Part shown: positions 10,646 through 25,600 of the stretch, piece after piece
Layout of the letters: every line of letters starts with the position of its first letter
Numbering within the stretch: position 1 is the stretch's first letter
Origin: Siphonodentalium dalli
Taxonomy: Eukaryota > Mollusca > Scaphopoda > Gadilida > Siphonodentaliidae
Assembly: GCA_032622095.1 (NCBI GenBank)
Contig: CP136066.1
Span: forward strand, 49,886,911 to 49,950,910
Direction of reading: 5' to 3'
DNA length: 64,000 nucleotides
The notes under the pieces: model-generated
What the model saw: only the letters and a program-made list of their open reading frames with translations
What the model was told of the DNA's origin: nothing
The model's database searches: none
Position numbers and translations under genes: made by a program

Positions 10646-13600
10646 CTGTGGATGAAAAACAAATTGAAACATTCACACTATCTCATTTAGTACAATGATT
10701 CAACTAAATTTGTTGGTCATTATGACAGTCAGAGGTAATTGGAGGTAAAACATTATTTGCCCCATGTATATTGAATCAAGATACTTCCACATCTAAGAGA
10801 ATGTTATATAAAACCATTCAGTAATTTCCGACAACAAATAATGTATCAACTTGTTTTAACGAGAGGCCGATCACGATCAGCAGATGTTTAACCCATACCC
10901 GGGCGATAGCGATTAGCTATAACTGATAATTTATCAAAGATATGAACACAGGTATCCATATATCAGCGCTATCTTGAATTCAATAGCTCAAATAATTTGT
11001 CTTAAGAAGGGGTTAAAGTATTTGTGGTTGCGAAGGGGGGGGGGTGTTCTAAATCTAATAACTCTATCCTTATTCATCCAAGGACCTCTCTATGTGAAAT
11101 CCAATGGTTTAGTTATTTCTGAGGATATGTTTATAAGTTGAAGTTACTCATTGGAAACAAAACTACCAGCTGTTCAAATCTCATTCACTTCTAAAGAGAA
11201 ATTATAATTAGTTGACAAGCCAGACTGCTTAGAACAACATGTGGGATTCCATCTCATATCCCCCCCCATTCTTCCCAGTTGTTATTTGTTTATCAATCAT
11301 GTCAAAAATGCATGTAGTTTATTCTATTTAAAAGTGTTATCTATATAATGTTATACAGCCATTATATGGAGTGGATGCTGGCCCCAATGATCCCTAAATC
11401 GAAAAGATTACCATAGTTAATTTAAAGGAAAGTAACACTGAATCAAATGGTTTCAAGACATAACAATATTTTACAAGTAGCTTGCAGACTAAAACACATA
11501 ACCTTCACTGTTAATCTTTTAAGCACTCTGTGGTCCCCAAAATTCAGTCAACCATGACAATATGAACAGATGGGAAAATAAGGTTCCTGGCAATATTATC
11601 TGCCATATTGATTTTCAAAATAATGCATCACATATAATCTGTAAGCATATTCAATTGGTGTCTTGTTGAATGTTCATTAACTAATGAACCTGATTCAACA
11701 AGAGGGTTCATTTAATATGTTTCTGCACAATACAAACAATAATGTAGATTTATCTGCTTGTAACCTATTGCATATAAAAATTATATTGGCTATTAGCCAT
11801 TATTTTAATGTAATATCAAAAGAATGTGTTTGAAGGGTTAATATATTTTTCAAAAATCAATTAATCAATTCCACAATCCATAGAAGTTAATAGTGTGAAG
11901 ATAACCCAAGATAAGACATATGAGGAAGAGCCCATGTGCATTATAGCATAAATCTGTTGGAAACTTGGAAAGGGTTAATTATTTTCTAAGCATATCAATG
12001 GAATATAGAAGACAATTGTGTAGGTCATGGGTCAATTATCAGGCAGCCTGTAATGAAATTTCAAAATTAGATAAACAAGAGCCTCCTGTCATTTATCAAA
12101 TTTGACAATTAACCAGCCATCAGTATAATATTGTTTGTTTATCTTGGTATCCATCTAACCACTTGGCCATAGCTAAATAGCAGATGTCATTAATCATTTC
12201 ACGAGCTGTTTACAATCAGCATGGACATACACCAGAGAATGTTATCATTATATTTCTAATAGAGTTGTCCACCATTCCACCATATACCAGTGTATTTCAT
12301 GGAACTACATTATAAGTCACTTGAATTATAAAGGGCCATAACTCTGTTAAAATATATCGGATCAGACCCAAAATTGAACTTGATCTGTATTTTGAGGTGA
12401 GGACCACGTGTACCAAATTTGGTGTAGATCAGATGAAAAATGTCATAGCAGCTTGCGTGAATTCTAAGTAAACATTAAGAGTGAAAGGGTTAATTAAATA
12501 ATACCAAAAACCATACAGATGAAGACCGTGCTAAGAAAAACCTAGGTATGAAATATGAGCCAGATCAGAAGAAATATGTTCAACTTATTACATTGGATAG
12601 CATGTGTGTGAAGGGTTAATTATTTTCTAAACTGGTCAACTAATCAATACCAAAAACTATACAGGTGAGGGGTGTGTCATCATAAACCTACATATCAAAT
12701 ATGAAAACAATCAGACAAAAAATACTTTGGTTACAGCATCGGATGCTCATGCCTATGTGCGGATGCAAAGTGTTAATAATTTCTAAACCGATCAACCGAT
12801 CGATACCAAAAACTATACAGGTGAGGAGTGTGTCATCATAAACATGCACATAAAATTTGAGCAAGATCCGATAAAAAATATTCGAGTAAATGAATCGGAT
12901 AGTAAGTGTCTACGGACAGACGGACAGACGGACGGCTAGACGGACGGACTGACAGACGGACGGACGAACGACGGATGGTTGATCCGGACGTCGGCATTAT
13001 GTGTACCATACATGGTATGGGTACACATAAAAACAGTCAAAATGCTATGTTTTATGACAGTTCCTCATATCTCATGTTTTGTGCGTTTGTACATTTTGCA
13101 TGCATGGTACTCACTAATCTCGAAACCACATCATTCCTCACAGTTAACAGCCTCATTCCCCTCGCTGATGATACGTTTGAGGTACACATGTACTTAAATT
13201 CAATAGCAATCTATCGTAAAACAAGAGGTGTGCACTCGATTGCTAGCATACCACCCCCTTACGTGGCAAATTCAACCCGCATTATTCGTAAACCAAACAA
13301 AAAAGATTTTTCACTTTGAAGAAAAATTGGGACTAATAATATTAATATTATGTCACAAGAATCTTGTACAGAAAAAAATATTCAAATTGGATCATATCTG
13401 TTAAAGTTTTAAGTCGGACAGAATTTTCCAAGTCAAAATAAGTCAAAAATGAAGTGTAATATTACGAAAAACAGTCGGAGCCAATCCCTAGCCGCATCAT
13501 GTACAGAGGGTATTGTGAGAAGCATGTATACCAAAAATTATAAAAAAAACAGTTAATTTTTGTTAAAGTTATTAATTCGGACAGAATTTTCTAAGTCAAA

Positions 13601-16600
13601 ATGAGGCGCAACTTAAAAAAAAAGTCAGACAGAACCGCAATTAGCATCATGCGGAGAGGCTGTCCTAAGGAGATTGCGTACAAAAAATTATTGAAATCTG
13701 TTCATAGTTGTTAGAGTTATGAGGTCGGACGGACACAGAGGGAGAGAGCGGAGGGACGAACGCAGTCAACTCAGTATACCTCACATTTTCTTCAAAAGTG
13801 GGGGGGGTATAAACAAATCTGACTACAATGGGAGTACAAGTGTCAAATAGAATAATGGTGAAAATGCAGTCAATTGAGCACAGAATGTTACTGGTGCAGT
13901 GTGACCATTTGAAACAAGAGATGGATTGTCGTCTGGTGCATATATACCCCCTCGTGGCATACCGCCGGGTGTGGGCACATCAATAACTGGCTATACTCAG
14001 ACCTATGAACCCAGAAATCAGCATTTTCATATAAACAAAGATATAGAGGATCTCACATGAGTTTCTATTGTATACGGAATTTATCAACCGAGTTCACTAA
14101 ATTCGATTTGAGCCGAGGTTTACCGAGGACAAATAGAATTTAGAGGACGAGGTTGATAAATTACGTATAAAATAGGACGAGTGTGAGATACATTTTATCA
14201 CATGATCAAATAAACCCGAAGCAACGCGAAATATTCATCGAAAACAACAATCATAAACTACAGCGATCGCAAGTTATTTGAAGAACGCCGTGACGTCATC
14301 GCACGCGCTGATATTAAACGTGTCTATTACCGATAATTATGAAACTGCTTTTATGGCCAAATTATGTGATAAAAATAACAATAGAACAAAAAACGAAAAA
14401 ATGCCATTGAATGTCATCATAGTGGTGAACATCCATACAAAATTTCATTGAGTTCCGAGCATTACTGTTCAAGTTATGAGCTGAACAGCCATCGGATGCA
14501 CCAAACAACTAACATTTCCAGATAATCAAAGATGAATAACTCTAGAATGGAAAAGCGTAACAGAACAATGAATGTCCTCATGGTAGTGAACATCCACACC
14601 AAATTCCATTGAGATCCCAGCACAATTGTTGAAGTTACAACATGAACAGACACTAGACGGAACAAAAAGCCACTATTACCAGAAAACAAAGATGAATAAC
14701 TCTAGAATAGAAAATCCGAACAAAACGATGGAAAACTCTATTTAATGTCATAGTAGTGAACATCCATACCTAATTTCATTGAGATCTGAGCACTATTGTT
14801 CAAGTTATGACATGAACAATATAGCGATAAAGTCAAAGTAGGTCAATAATAGTTTTGTTATCCCACGTGGGGCCCCAAGCACAAACGCATAAACAATGAT
14901 GCATGTGTTCACATTTCCCGCCAAAACTAAATTATTGTTCACAACAAGGGGGCTAAAACTTTGTTCATAGCACTGATCCTAAGCTGGTCTAGTTGTTGGA
15001 CTAATGCAGACTATTGAACAAATTATGCGTTCCGAGTTTGAATGATCACTATCATTCATATCATGCAGCTATAAATAACTTCTGCAGTATATCACAGCGC
15101 ACAAATAGTTTTACAGGATATATCCTTTCGGTTTCATATATATATATATATTCATTCTCCCGATGTTACAAAAACTGGTTGCCTAGTCGCTTTACATGTT
15201 TCCCCACAATGGCTATTTTTTTTTTTTTTGTTGCCATTTTGCCATTTTGTTGAACACTAAACTAATTTCAGAAAGAGAAAAAGAACCCAATTGGACCAAA
15301 TACAAAAAATGGCTGCCTAACCCTATCAACACTGTAGCAACTAGTTGGTATTTCCCAGAACAAAGCCATGACTAAACAGGAATATTTGATATATGCCACT
15401 GTTTCGGGTTAACATTTAATGAGACATGTTTGATACAACCCACTGGTCAGTGTTACAATGATGGCCAATTTACCACATGCTTCCAATTTTATCAACATGT
15501 AAATTTGCCCACTTGGACTATTGAATCTTATTGTGTCGATTGAAACATTTTCTAACAATCTATACAATGATTATAGGAAACTTCCAACTGGCAACAAGTG
15601 CCTGCGATATTTCTTGAGCTACAAGGAGTGCAGATTAAGTAGGGAAAAATTAATTATTAACATTTTATATATAAAGTTGGTGTTATTGCTGGAAGATAAC
15701 GAACATTCCTACCTGATCAATTACATACAACATATCACTTTTCTCATGTTGCAGATGTGGCAGACACAGGATAGCTGTGATTCTCTTTAGTTCTGAAAAT
15801 ATGGATTGTAAAATTGTCTATCTGTCCACATGTCGAGATATGAAAATTCATATGCAGAAATTATGACATTAAATTGTTGTATTTGCATCAAATATATTGC
15901 ACATGACTATACTAATAATATGAAAATCAGAGCATGTCAATATCTATGCACATTTTTGTTAAATGGCGACACTTTTCAAAGTCGAACCCTTCGGGAAAAC
16001 CTCTCTTTTGAGATTGAATACACTGATTAAGAAAATGAATTAATTTTGACATATTGGAGGGCAAGACACACACTAATTTGACATATTGGAGGGCAAGACA
16101 CACACTAATTATGACGATTCCCTATTTAGTGTCAATCGGTTTAATTAGGTCTGAAGGGTTTTTAGGCCATACAAAAACAGATTTGATTCTCTATGTCCCT
16201 GCGAATCAGGTGTGTTCATTTCAAATCTAATCATTGTTTGTTACCTAAAATTGACTGGCGAAACCTGCCTGGTGATTGTCAAAGTAGCAGCAATATACAC
16301 AGATTATGTGCTTATTTATACACCTCTATGTATTTTCTGTGCTCAAGAAATTGTTGAGTACAGATATGAGCATGCATTCATGAGAGAAACAATGTCAATG
16401 TAAATTTTTAATATGCCTACTGTAAGATGACTGTTTCATTTCATTGAACAGCACAGTATTTTTCACTACACTTGCGATGATTGTGTTGTCTGTCGCTTGA
16501 ACCGATAGACTTACCGGACAATATTTTCAAAATTAGGTTCCAACTCGCATTAATGCAAATGAAACAAAAATCTACAATTTGGCACACAGCCTTGTATGGC

Positions 16601-19600
16601 AATTATTTTCTCACTTATTCTTACAGATTAGGTCAATTAATTAGATCATTTGGGTTACATGTTCTGCCATCTAACATAATTGTACGTTTAAGTCATATAA
16701 TATTATAGTGAATTTTCTTTTCTGGTAAGAGCATTGTGGTCTGTAGAAAGCACAGAAATGCACCTGCCAAAGATTCGACGAAATCTGCATCATCGTAGCC
16801 GATTTTGTAACGAATCAGACGAACAGTTTCAAATCGCACCGATTTGAATCTATTCACAGGGTCCTTTGATAACCTAGAATGATATACTATAATTGGCAAC
16901 ATTATGAATTGACCAGTCTATTATTATTTGTTCACCTTATATAACCTTTATTGTGATGAGCAAATTTTATTGTTTTTTATTGACACACAGAACTACATGT
17001 CCGATTCATATATTCATATTAAATACGGAACGTAAATAGTTGAAACAAAAAGATAAGGTGATTTTCCAAACTATTAACGTAGAGTTTCGATTCACATATT
17101 CTGCTGACTAATTGGAGAATGTATATATTTACCATAAAGGATGATGATCAATAAAACAACTTTCCGTATGCCAAAGCAATTGTGCACCTAAAAATCGAAG
17201 GACTGGCTGACTCAGTACACCCAATGAGGTCCACCCCTAACTTTGTTGAAGGAAGTACAATTATATTATATTAACACAAACTACCTTGCTGCTTTTCTTC
17301 TTCTATCACTGTTTCCAACTCAGTGTCCATCGCCGAGACTAATTTTTTACACTCGCTATTTCTGGCGGCTTCCCTCAGAATTGATGCTGTCATAATTATT
17401 AATGACGTTTGCATCGTCACATCGAGCTCGAACCCCATTTTCCGATTTATATCGGCAATCAGCTGAAGAAGGAAGTTTAGGTATTAGACACTTAAATAAT
17501 GTTCCTCTCGGAGTCCAAATAACTTGAAAATAAGCACACCTATATATAGCAATTGATCCCTGAAAATTCTAGTCTGTGTTTTAATATTTAAAGTTTAGGT
17601 TTGTTAAAGTTGAATCACAAGCATGCATATTAGAGGCATATGATCATTCAGTTTGCCGAGAGGTTACCTAAGATGAAAATGCTGCAACAAAAAACTGGTT
17701 GTGCCATTGGTTATGCTGATGAAATTGGTGAAGGTCTTGCTATCGCTGATTAATTAGCTCAATCACTACTCTATCACTACTCGATCAAGTGCAACAAACA
17801 TGATATTCAAAGAATGACCAATCCTTATTATGAGTGAATATTAGCAGTGGAGACTGGAATGATTTAAACAGGCTATAATGGACCTATATACTGTAGAAAT
17901 TTAAGAAAATTGGGAGCATAAATAATGCTGAATTAGGAAAAAGTTGTAGGTTAAATCAAGCTCAAAGAAATGGGATAAACAAGTAAATTAACTTGTATCA
18001 ATATCCTTAATACAGATAAATATCTCATAATTCTTATTCTATATTTATTATTCATCAGTGATATAAAAAAGTTTGTGAGGGAAATTTCCACTGATTGAAG
18101 CTATTTGCAAAAGCTTTAAGTTCAGGTAACCTTCAAGACCTTGGACATATAGCAGGGTTTCCACTAGGGGTCAGGGGAATGGGTCCTTTAGCTGCTATAG
18201 GGGAAACGTAGTAAATAATTAAATATTTGAAGACTGATTTATCTGTAATTTACCATTTACCGTACCGGCCAATGTATAAGTCGCAACTTTCTAACCCAAT
18301 TTCCCTTATTAAAAACTAATTGAAACTATGGATCGGTTGTTATGAGGGGCATTTTTCATCAGGATTTTGAGATAACTTTTGAGAAATTTTGGCGATCACA
18401 GGTAAGCAACAAGACAAAATGCCGGTGCAAACTAAATTTAAAAAGATGATAAATCTGATATAAAAAAGAGATAAACAAACCCATTCTCACTGACTGTGTA
18501 TTTTATTCCCTGTCTCACACATTTATATAAAATTATATGTATTAGTATCTGATGATTCAACTGCAAAAGAGCAGCAAAACATTGGGCGTCCTTGGCCTGA
18601 CTATTAATTGTTGACAAGTGCATGCTATTCAATGACTGCGGAATAATAGCTTTGATTATCTCTATTATTGTGACACAGTCAACTGCACTTGTCTGCAAAC
18701 TTCTACTGGATGCATCACATCGGAATGATTATCTAAGCCAGCCCAGGAAGGAACATTAGACAAACTCTTACTCTGAATGAGGGCATGCATTAACATGAAG
18801 CCGCAAACTTCTGTATGTTGCACAAAGATTCATTTATAATGATCGCCATTAGCCCAAGTGTTTTCATGCTTCAGTTCACGACAATGAGGCAACCACTAAA
18901 TTAACGATCCATTGCCCTAAAACAATAGTAAGCCAAGTCGCAATTTTATATTACTATAAATGATACGATATTTGTGTGTTTCCTCATGCCTCAAATTATA
19001 CACATGTTTTATACAAGTTGGAATAATGATGAATTAATGCCTCATCAATATTCACGCCAAGATAATAAATGAGGCAGTTTTTATGATCCACGTTCCCATA
19101 TTCTGAAGTAAATTGAACTACTGATATCTCCCCTCTCCTCCTGGGGGAATCCCATGGAACTATTTGTGGGGTGGCACTATTTATGGTTTGTTCATGCTGT
19201 TATTCTTTTTTTTCTGAAGATGGACTGCGTTGATTCCATTTTGTCATTATTCATGAAAATAAGGTTAGATATCATATATAGCCTGCCGAGACAGACAAGA
19301 CTACATAACTTTTTAATAACTTTATTTGTGTATGAGCGGGATTTCATGCTATGACCAGGAGGATTGGGTCTGTGGTACGGACTCACAGCCGGCCTGGCAG
19401 AAACACTGCATATAGTATAAGTTAGCAGAATATTCCATGGAATCGAACTGCGGCTATCTACTACTAAGCATCGACAATGGGAACGAAAAAGAGATTATGT
19501 AAAATTTTCAAGACCTGCAATTAACCACATTTAAGTTTTAATTAACAACATATTCCGTCCAATGACCTATATATACATTGTAGTATACAGTACTCGATAT

Positions 19601-22600
19601 GTGATAGAAACACATGCACAAAGTTAATACGATCATGTACGTACACGTAATTTGCGCCCGCTTGTTGCTGTTCATGGGATTATCGGATGAATTGTTATCT
19701 TTATAGAAGGATTTGATGATAAACCCTAAGGGTGGATACACACATGCATGTAATCTCTAATTATCGTGTATTTGGCGTTTTACATGGATCATACAGACGA
19801 TGTAATATGTGTCCACTGACAACCCAATCATTGCCTACGTGTTGAACGCACTGAGTTCTAGTTCCAATTAAGTCGGAATGTAGATAAGCCGTTATCTTGG
19901 ACCGAGTCGCCAGGCCACTTAAAATAATTGTTCGTGGGATAACCCATATGGTAGACTTTCTTATTTATAGCAGTGGTGGATCAGGATTTCCCTGACGCAT
20001 GCAGGGGCTATATATGACCCCGAAAGCTACCAAGCGTGGGTGACTAACTCTGAGCTATTTAAGTAAAACATATCATATTGTACCTTCTTGCCCAGATTAT
20101 TCCGACCGATACATTCAACTAAGTCCCTTAGCGATTTGAAGCTTTCGAGACCTCCCCCAAACAAGCATCATGGTTGAAAATGTTCTACATCAAGCCTGTA
20201 TATGCCAGACGTATGGCTTCTGGTGGTCGTGCATTAATACAATGCCAGATAGCACACAGACTTGACTAATTTCCGCATCCGTGAGAGAAGACATGTTTTG
20301 GAGTGGCCTTAAATGTACCGATAGAAGACAATTTTCTGGCCTGTTAACAATGAATCGCTCGCGCGCAGGTGAGTCATGTTGTCAATTATTGGTGTGGCCA
20401 TGTAAAATACATGTATTTTACATACAGAAATTACATGCATGTGTGTATCCACCCTAATTATAATGGGACACAAGAAATGATATATACAATGTATGTAAAT
20501 AATCACATATAGGCCTAGCGTAAATGTGGATATTTAGCCTGCCATGTAATATGAGTCTCAGCTGTTTGGCCATCGACGCAGTCCTGTCTGGAGTTTTGCG
20601 CGCCGGTGTAGGTAGTGACGTCATGATGTACGTATTGATGTCATGACGCCTTTACTGGTTTCCCAAGAAGCAATCTTAAAATGACTCTGCGATCTTTCAA
20701 TCGGAACTTAAATTTTCCGTTTGTCGGCCTTGAACTTTGAGAATATTTCATAAATTGTTTAGACGGAAATACCGTTAGAAAATTGAAGATAATATGTAAA
20801 CGGCCAGCAAGGTCACTAGAATCCTCTTTCGGGGTAAATATTTTAAATAATTTTATGAAATATGTAAACAAAACGTTTTCATGCAATTTAACTTTTTTTT
20901 GTTAACCAGAGCTTTTGTTCAATTTACATTCACTTTTTGAAAATATATTTGGCTTTAGGAGCATGATGTTCCTACATATGATGAAGTATAGCTAACAGTT
21001 GTGAGATCAAAGTTTTTTTTATTTTTGCCCTGGAGCATTTTGCCCAATTACACATTTCGAGGTGGCATTAATCAATACAAAATGGCGACCGTTGCCAACA
21101 ATAGAATTTTGGACTCCGCTGACCCTGGCTGACCCTTCAGTTATGAATAAATTATCCTATTTTAGGTGACTTCAATTTATTTTTAGATTGGGCCGAAAAA
21201 GTCGATTAGTATATATCTCATATTCGCATACGTATACCCTGGTCACTTCGCTTCCGCGCCTTCGCCGCGGGCGCTATTAAACTGTCCAAAAATTCCACAT
21301 ATAACAGTACATCCTGGTTCAGAAGTTTTTTTTATGAAGAACAGTGTGCTGAATATTGAAATATATCCATGAGTTTGACTGTTAGAGTGACAAGAGCCCC
21401 CATGCATAATTATCGGGATTAATCCTGATATGGATTTGTGTTGAAATGATAAGTGGCTAACATAGGTAACAAGTCAACAGGAGAAGTCAACTACAAGTTC
21501 ATTAGTCAAACCCCATCTCCCAGAGACATGATTGACAATGGAATGTCTTTGCACAATTTTTTTTTAAACTGTTATTAGAAAGTTTATGGTTGAATTACTT
21601 CACAAATACGTTGTTAATTAATGGTATTTGTCACCAGAAATCCAGTCAAAAATAATAAAAATAGGCTCGGTGAATGCATTTAATCTATGTTAACGAGATA
21701 TCAAAACACGTTTTTAAGAAAAATAATGCCAAACAAAATCACGAACTGTTGAACCGTTGCTATAAGTTTCTTTTGAAAAAAACCTTCCGGTCTATGCCTT
21801 CTGTAACAATTACTTGAAAAAGATTAATAGAACTTGATAAGCATAGTGTTGCAAACTCTATTACAATATACAGCTAATTAAATAAACAACATGCCGACTA
21901 GTACAGCAACTCACGTTGTTGGCCCTTTTGAGATAAACTAGGTCAATGTGCATAATCAATTGAGATCAAAGGTCTGCACGCATTCAACCTGTGGTAACAC
22001 TCGGCATCATCAAAGAGTTGTACTACGTCTACATGGAGTAATAATATCTCTGAATAATAACAGTACATTTTTATTGAAGGTTGTTCATCGTTTTGAGTAA
22101 TCTTTGCATCTATATATTGTTTATGGCAGGCAATGTTGGAATTGTTTAATAAACGAGTCACTCGTCCTCAACCTAGGGTCCTGCGAATTGGAGATTTTGA
22201 TCGAATCGAATATCGAATCGAGTCTACGTAATTGAATCGAATATCGAATCGAATCATACCCGTGTGTTGCATTCTCAGTTAGGCTTTTAATATCAATGAT
22301 TAGACAATTTTAGAAACGTTCTATGAACTTCCATGAAATTTCATGATAACTTGTGTGGCGATCAACCGTCGTTCACAATACCGGTACTATTAACTTCAAT
22401 TGAGAATTATTGAGAGAAAAAAAAACTGATTAAAACGTCCATGCTGTCGTAACGACGATTAGATATACAACCACTAAACGGATTATCGGAATTAAAATCA
22501 CGCGCAATTTGTAGAGTTTGCATGTACATGCACAATTGCGAATGGGCACTCGGAAACACCCGTTTTTATAAACTTGAAGATGCAACAGTCGCAGGGTAGC

Positions 22601-25600
22601 CTGTTTATGTAGTGTTGGATGATGAGATGTCTTGTTGTCCCAGACGCTTGCGATTTATGTACCATGTTGCATTCATCACACGTGTAAGTTTCTGCACTAC
22701 ATGTAGCTTTTATCATGTTTCAAATAAACATGAATAACGGACGACATATTGTGATGTTTCGAGGAACACTCCAAAACTGAAAGTCAACTTCAAAAGAAAA
22801 CACCGTCACACACACTCTTCGACACCGGGAGCACGTGTTGTTTTCATTCTCGGCGATATTACAGAACAAATGTCGACCATGACGAATGCGGAGGATGGGA
22901 AAGTTACATTTATTTTATTGTTAAATACACTTGTTAAGTAACTTCATTTGGTCGTAACATATATAAACATACCGGTACCATGCATAAAATCATCTGGCCA
23001 ATATCCATTTGCATTCATACTTCGTTCGAAAGTCGAATCACTAGAAAAGGGGTTAGCGGTGTACTCCTTTGGTACCTCGTGTGCACGGTTTTAGACAAAA
23101 CGGGAAAAATCGCGTGCGGCGATCTGAAATAAACTGTTTTTGTTGTACTATTTGAAAAAGTAGAATTACACCACATAACTGGATCGAGATATCCATGGTA
23201 ACTCGAGTATTGACCAATCTGGACAATGCTTTTAAGCATCTCATCGCTATTATAATTTACGCGTGTCGTCCGTCCATCAGCGATCTCTGAGCTTTTGGCT
23301 ACCATGTTCAAAGCTAGAATTCAGATGTATTAAGTCGTCCTATAGTGGCTAATTACTGGCTATACTTATATTTAATAGCATGCGAACAATCGCGATGTAC
23401 AATAAGAATTATAAGGTGCATATATTCATAATTTTCGGGAATTATATGGCACAGAAACAGCGAAGATCGACGTGTGAACTTGTCCGTAAACAGCTTACTT
23501 TTTTGTCAGTGTATATTCGAAATTTAGATTTGGAAATTTTGAATCGAATTCGAATCGAATTTGACTGTCGAATCGAATCTCGAATATTCCCAGGACCCTA
23601 CTTCAACCAATTTATAACAAGTCAGTTGAATATTCTAGTCAGTGTCAAACCCAGTATAATTAACTTGTTCTTATCAGTTCAAGATTCAACACCTTCACTT
23701 GAAAAATTGGAAATAAATAAATGGTAAAATGAGATGTTGACATCTCAACAAAATATCTCATGGAAATTTCCTGAAACAGGATATACTTTAATTAGTGGAA
23801 ATACACTGACTTGTCTGAATAGATCAGCATGCAATTGTGAATTCTTACGCTGTTCGAATTTCACGCCAAGTTGTGGACCTTGAACAAGGTCGCTCATACT
23901 GTGTCTGCTTTGTGTTAAAAATGGTACCTGATTGATGCACCAAATCTTCTCGGTCCACAAAAGCTTGGGAGATCACTAAGGATAATGCTGTTTTTGGACC
24001 GAATCCCAGCCCGTTGCTCTGACATTAAGCCCATGCAGAGTTGTGTGCAGGAGTTATAGTGCTTGCATGTCTTTAGATTAGGTCAAATGGAAGCTTTGCG
24101 TTTATGAATATAGATGAGAGAATTTTTATTTGTCGTGCTTTCTTTCGAGAGAATTGTGATTTGTCGCGCTATCAGAAAATGCAAGCAAACAATACATTAA
24201 ATAATCATTTCATAACTATACCCTTTTCTGTCACGGTAAATGCTATATAATTTTTTAAGAAAGATAAATCGCGGACAAGTCAGGTGATCAATCACAATCA
24301 AGGGTTTGCATGAATGGCTGTGAATATGGATAACTGAACATACCATTTCTGGAACCTTCAATGCCGGAAATTGTTTGATTGATTCATCAGTAGAATGCGA
24401 CTGAATAAATTCATTCCTGTAGAAATATGTTTTCCACATTTTATCCTTAATGTACAACAAATCTGGCCTTGTTTTCGAACACTCTGTATTCATCGCAGTG
24501 ATGTGAATTTGGATACTTTCAGCATCTTCAAAATCGTCATCAATAGCACTAGCACTGTCAGACTGCAAAACGACAAAAGAAGCATGTTAATATGGATTAA
24601 TGATACATGTGCATGAATTGATGTGAGCATATAAAAAAACAAATTCTTGATATTAATAAACCACTAGGAAAAGCTAATCTAGGGCTCCAAATAAACAATG
24701 CATGCACATTTATTAGTTTCTTTTGAAATTCCGAGCCCCCCTGCACAGTGGCTATTTGGGTCTACAGTTATAATAATTTTGAGGCTAAAAAATTGAAATC
24801 AACACACAAACTCAAAATTTCTATATGATTCTGATCTCAAAATGATGAGCTTATAGCTTTATGCATGACGTACATATTCAAGTATATGACATACATGTGA
24901 ACATTTGAATAAAAATTTGATGACGCATACTAAATGTACCGGTATGTTGATTCCTATACCTGACCTACTAGTACTATAAAAATAATTTGTATAATCAGTT
25001 ATTTTTATGTTTTGCTCCGATTTCCCCTGCACTATTATTTGGGTCTGCACTTTATACAAGGACTATTTATTTCAAGGACTATTCAAGGACTATATTGGTC
25101 GAATTCAAGGACTCGTCTGCTATAACAGATGACAATTAGGGTCCTACGAATATTTGGTATTAGAAATTAATCAAATGATATTTGGTTATGACGGTTAATA
25201 TCAATCAAATATTTCCTTTAATATCGAATATATCCATTTATATTTGTGATGCTATCTTATGTCGGAATATTCACCACAAATGAATTTGATTGGACAAAAG
25301 ATAAATGTTTTGTGAGAAGCACACATCTATGACATTGCAGTAAAGAAGTAAACACCCCCTCAATAAACCCTGAAACCGCCATCGAACGCTGCCACAGCCA
25401 TATTATCTCTACGCCAGCCACATAAAAAAAATCTCGCCGCCGGAATTGTCAAATGGCTGAGACGCAGACATGGGCTTATATGTCAAGCACAACTTCACTG
25501 TGAATCACAATGAACTAAACAACATAGCCCATATGGGATATTATCCGAACACCCAGGCCACTCAATGTGGAATAGACTATACCAATGAATGCTTTCATAT

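Noticed and set aside
10425-10676. Minus-strand frame with a membrane-helix-like segment (YWTGFCVIVFIILYFW)
   Set aside because: Same exon as the SAMD3-like terminal exon but in another frame. The alternative frame carries the family's YYIFGLKYP box and fits the splice phase of the preceding exon.
12906-12975. GACG/GACA run considered as a CRISPR-like or satellite array
   Set aside because: Four-base microsatellite without unique spacers; part of repeat R1.
14474-14689. 71-aa hydrophobic ORF
   Set aside because: It is a translation of the 161-170-bp tandem repeat.
16693-16902. Minus-strand frame RFKSVRFETVRLIRYKIGYD..., with acceptor attctag
   Set aside because: Its phase does not join either neighbouring SAMD3-like exon and I do not recognise the product; probably a chance or repeat-derived frame.
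18438-18698. Minus-strand ORF considered as an extra SAMD3-like exon
   Set aside because: No good splice sites, and the third and fourth visible exons already join in phase with continuous family order.
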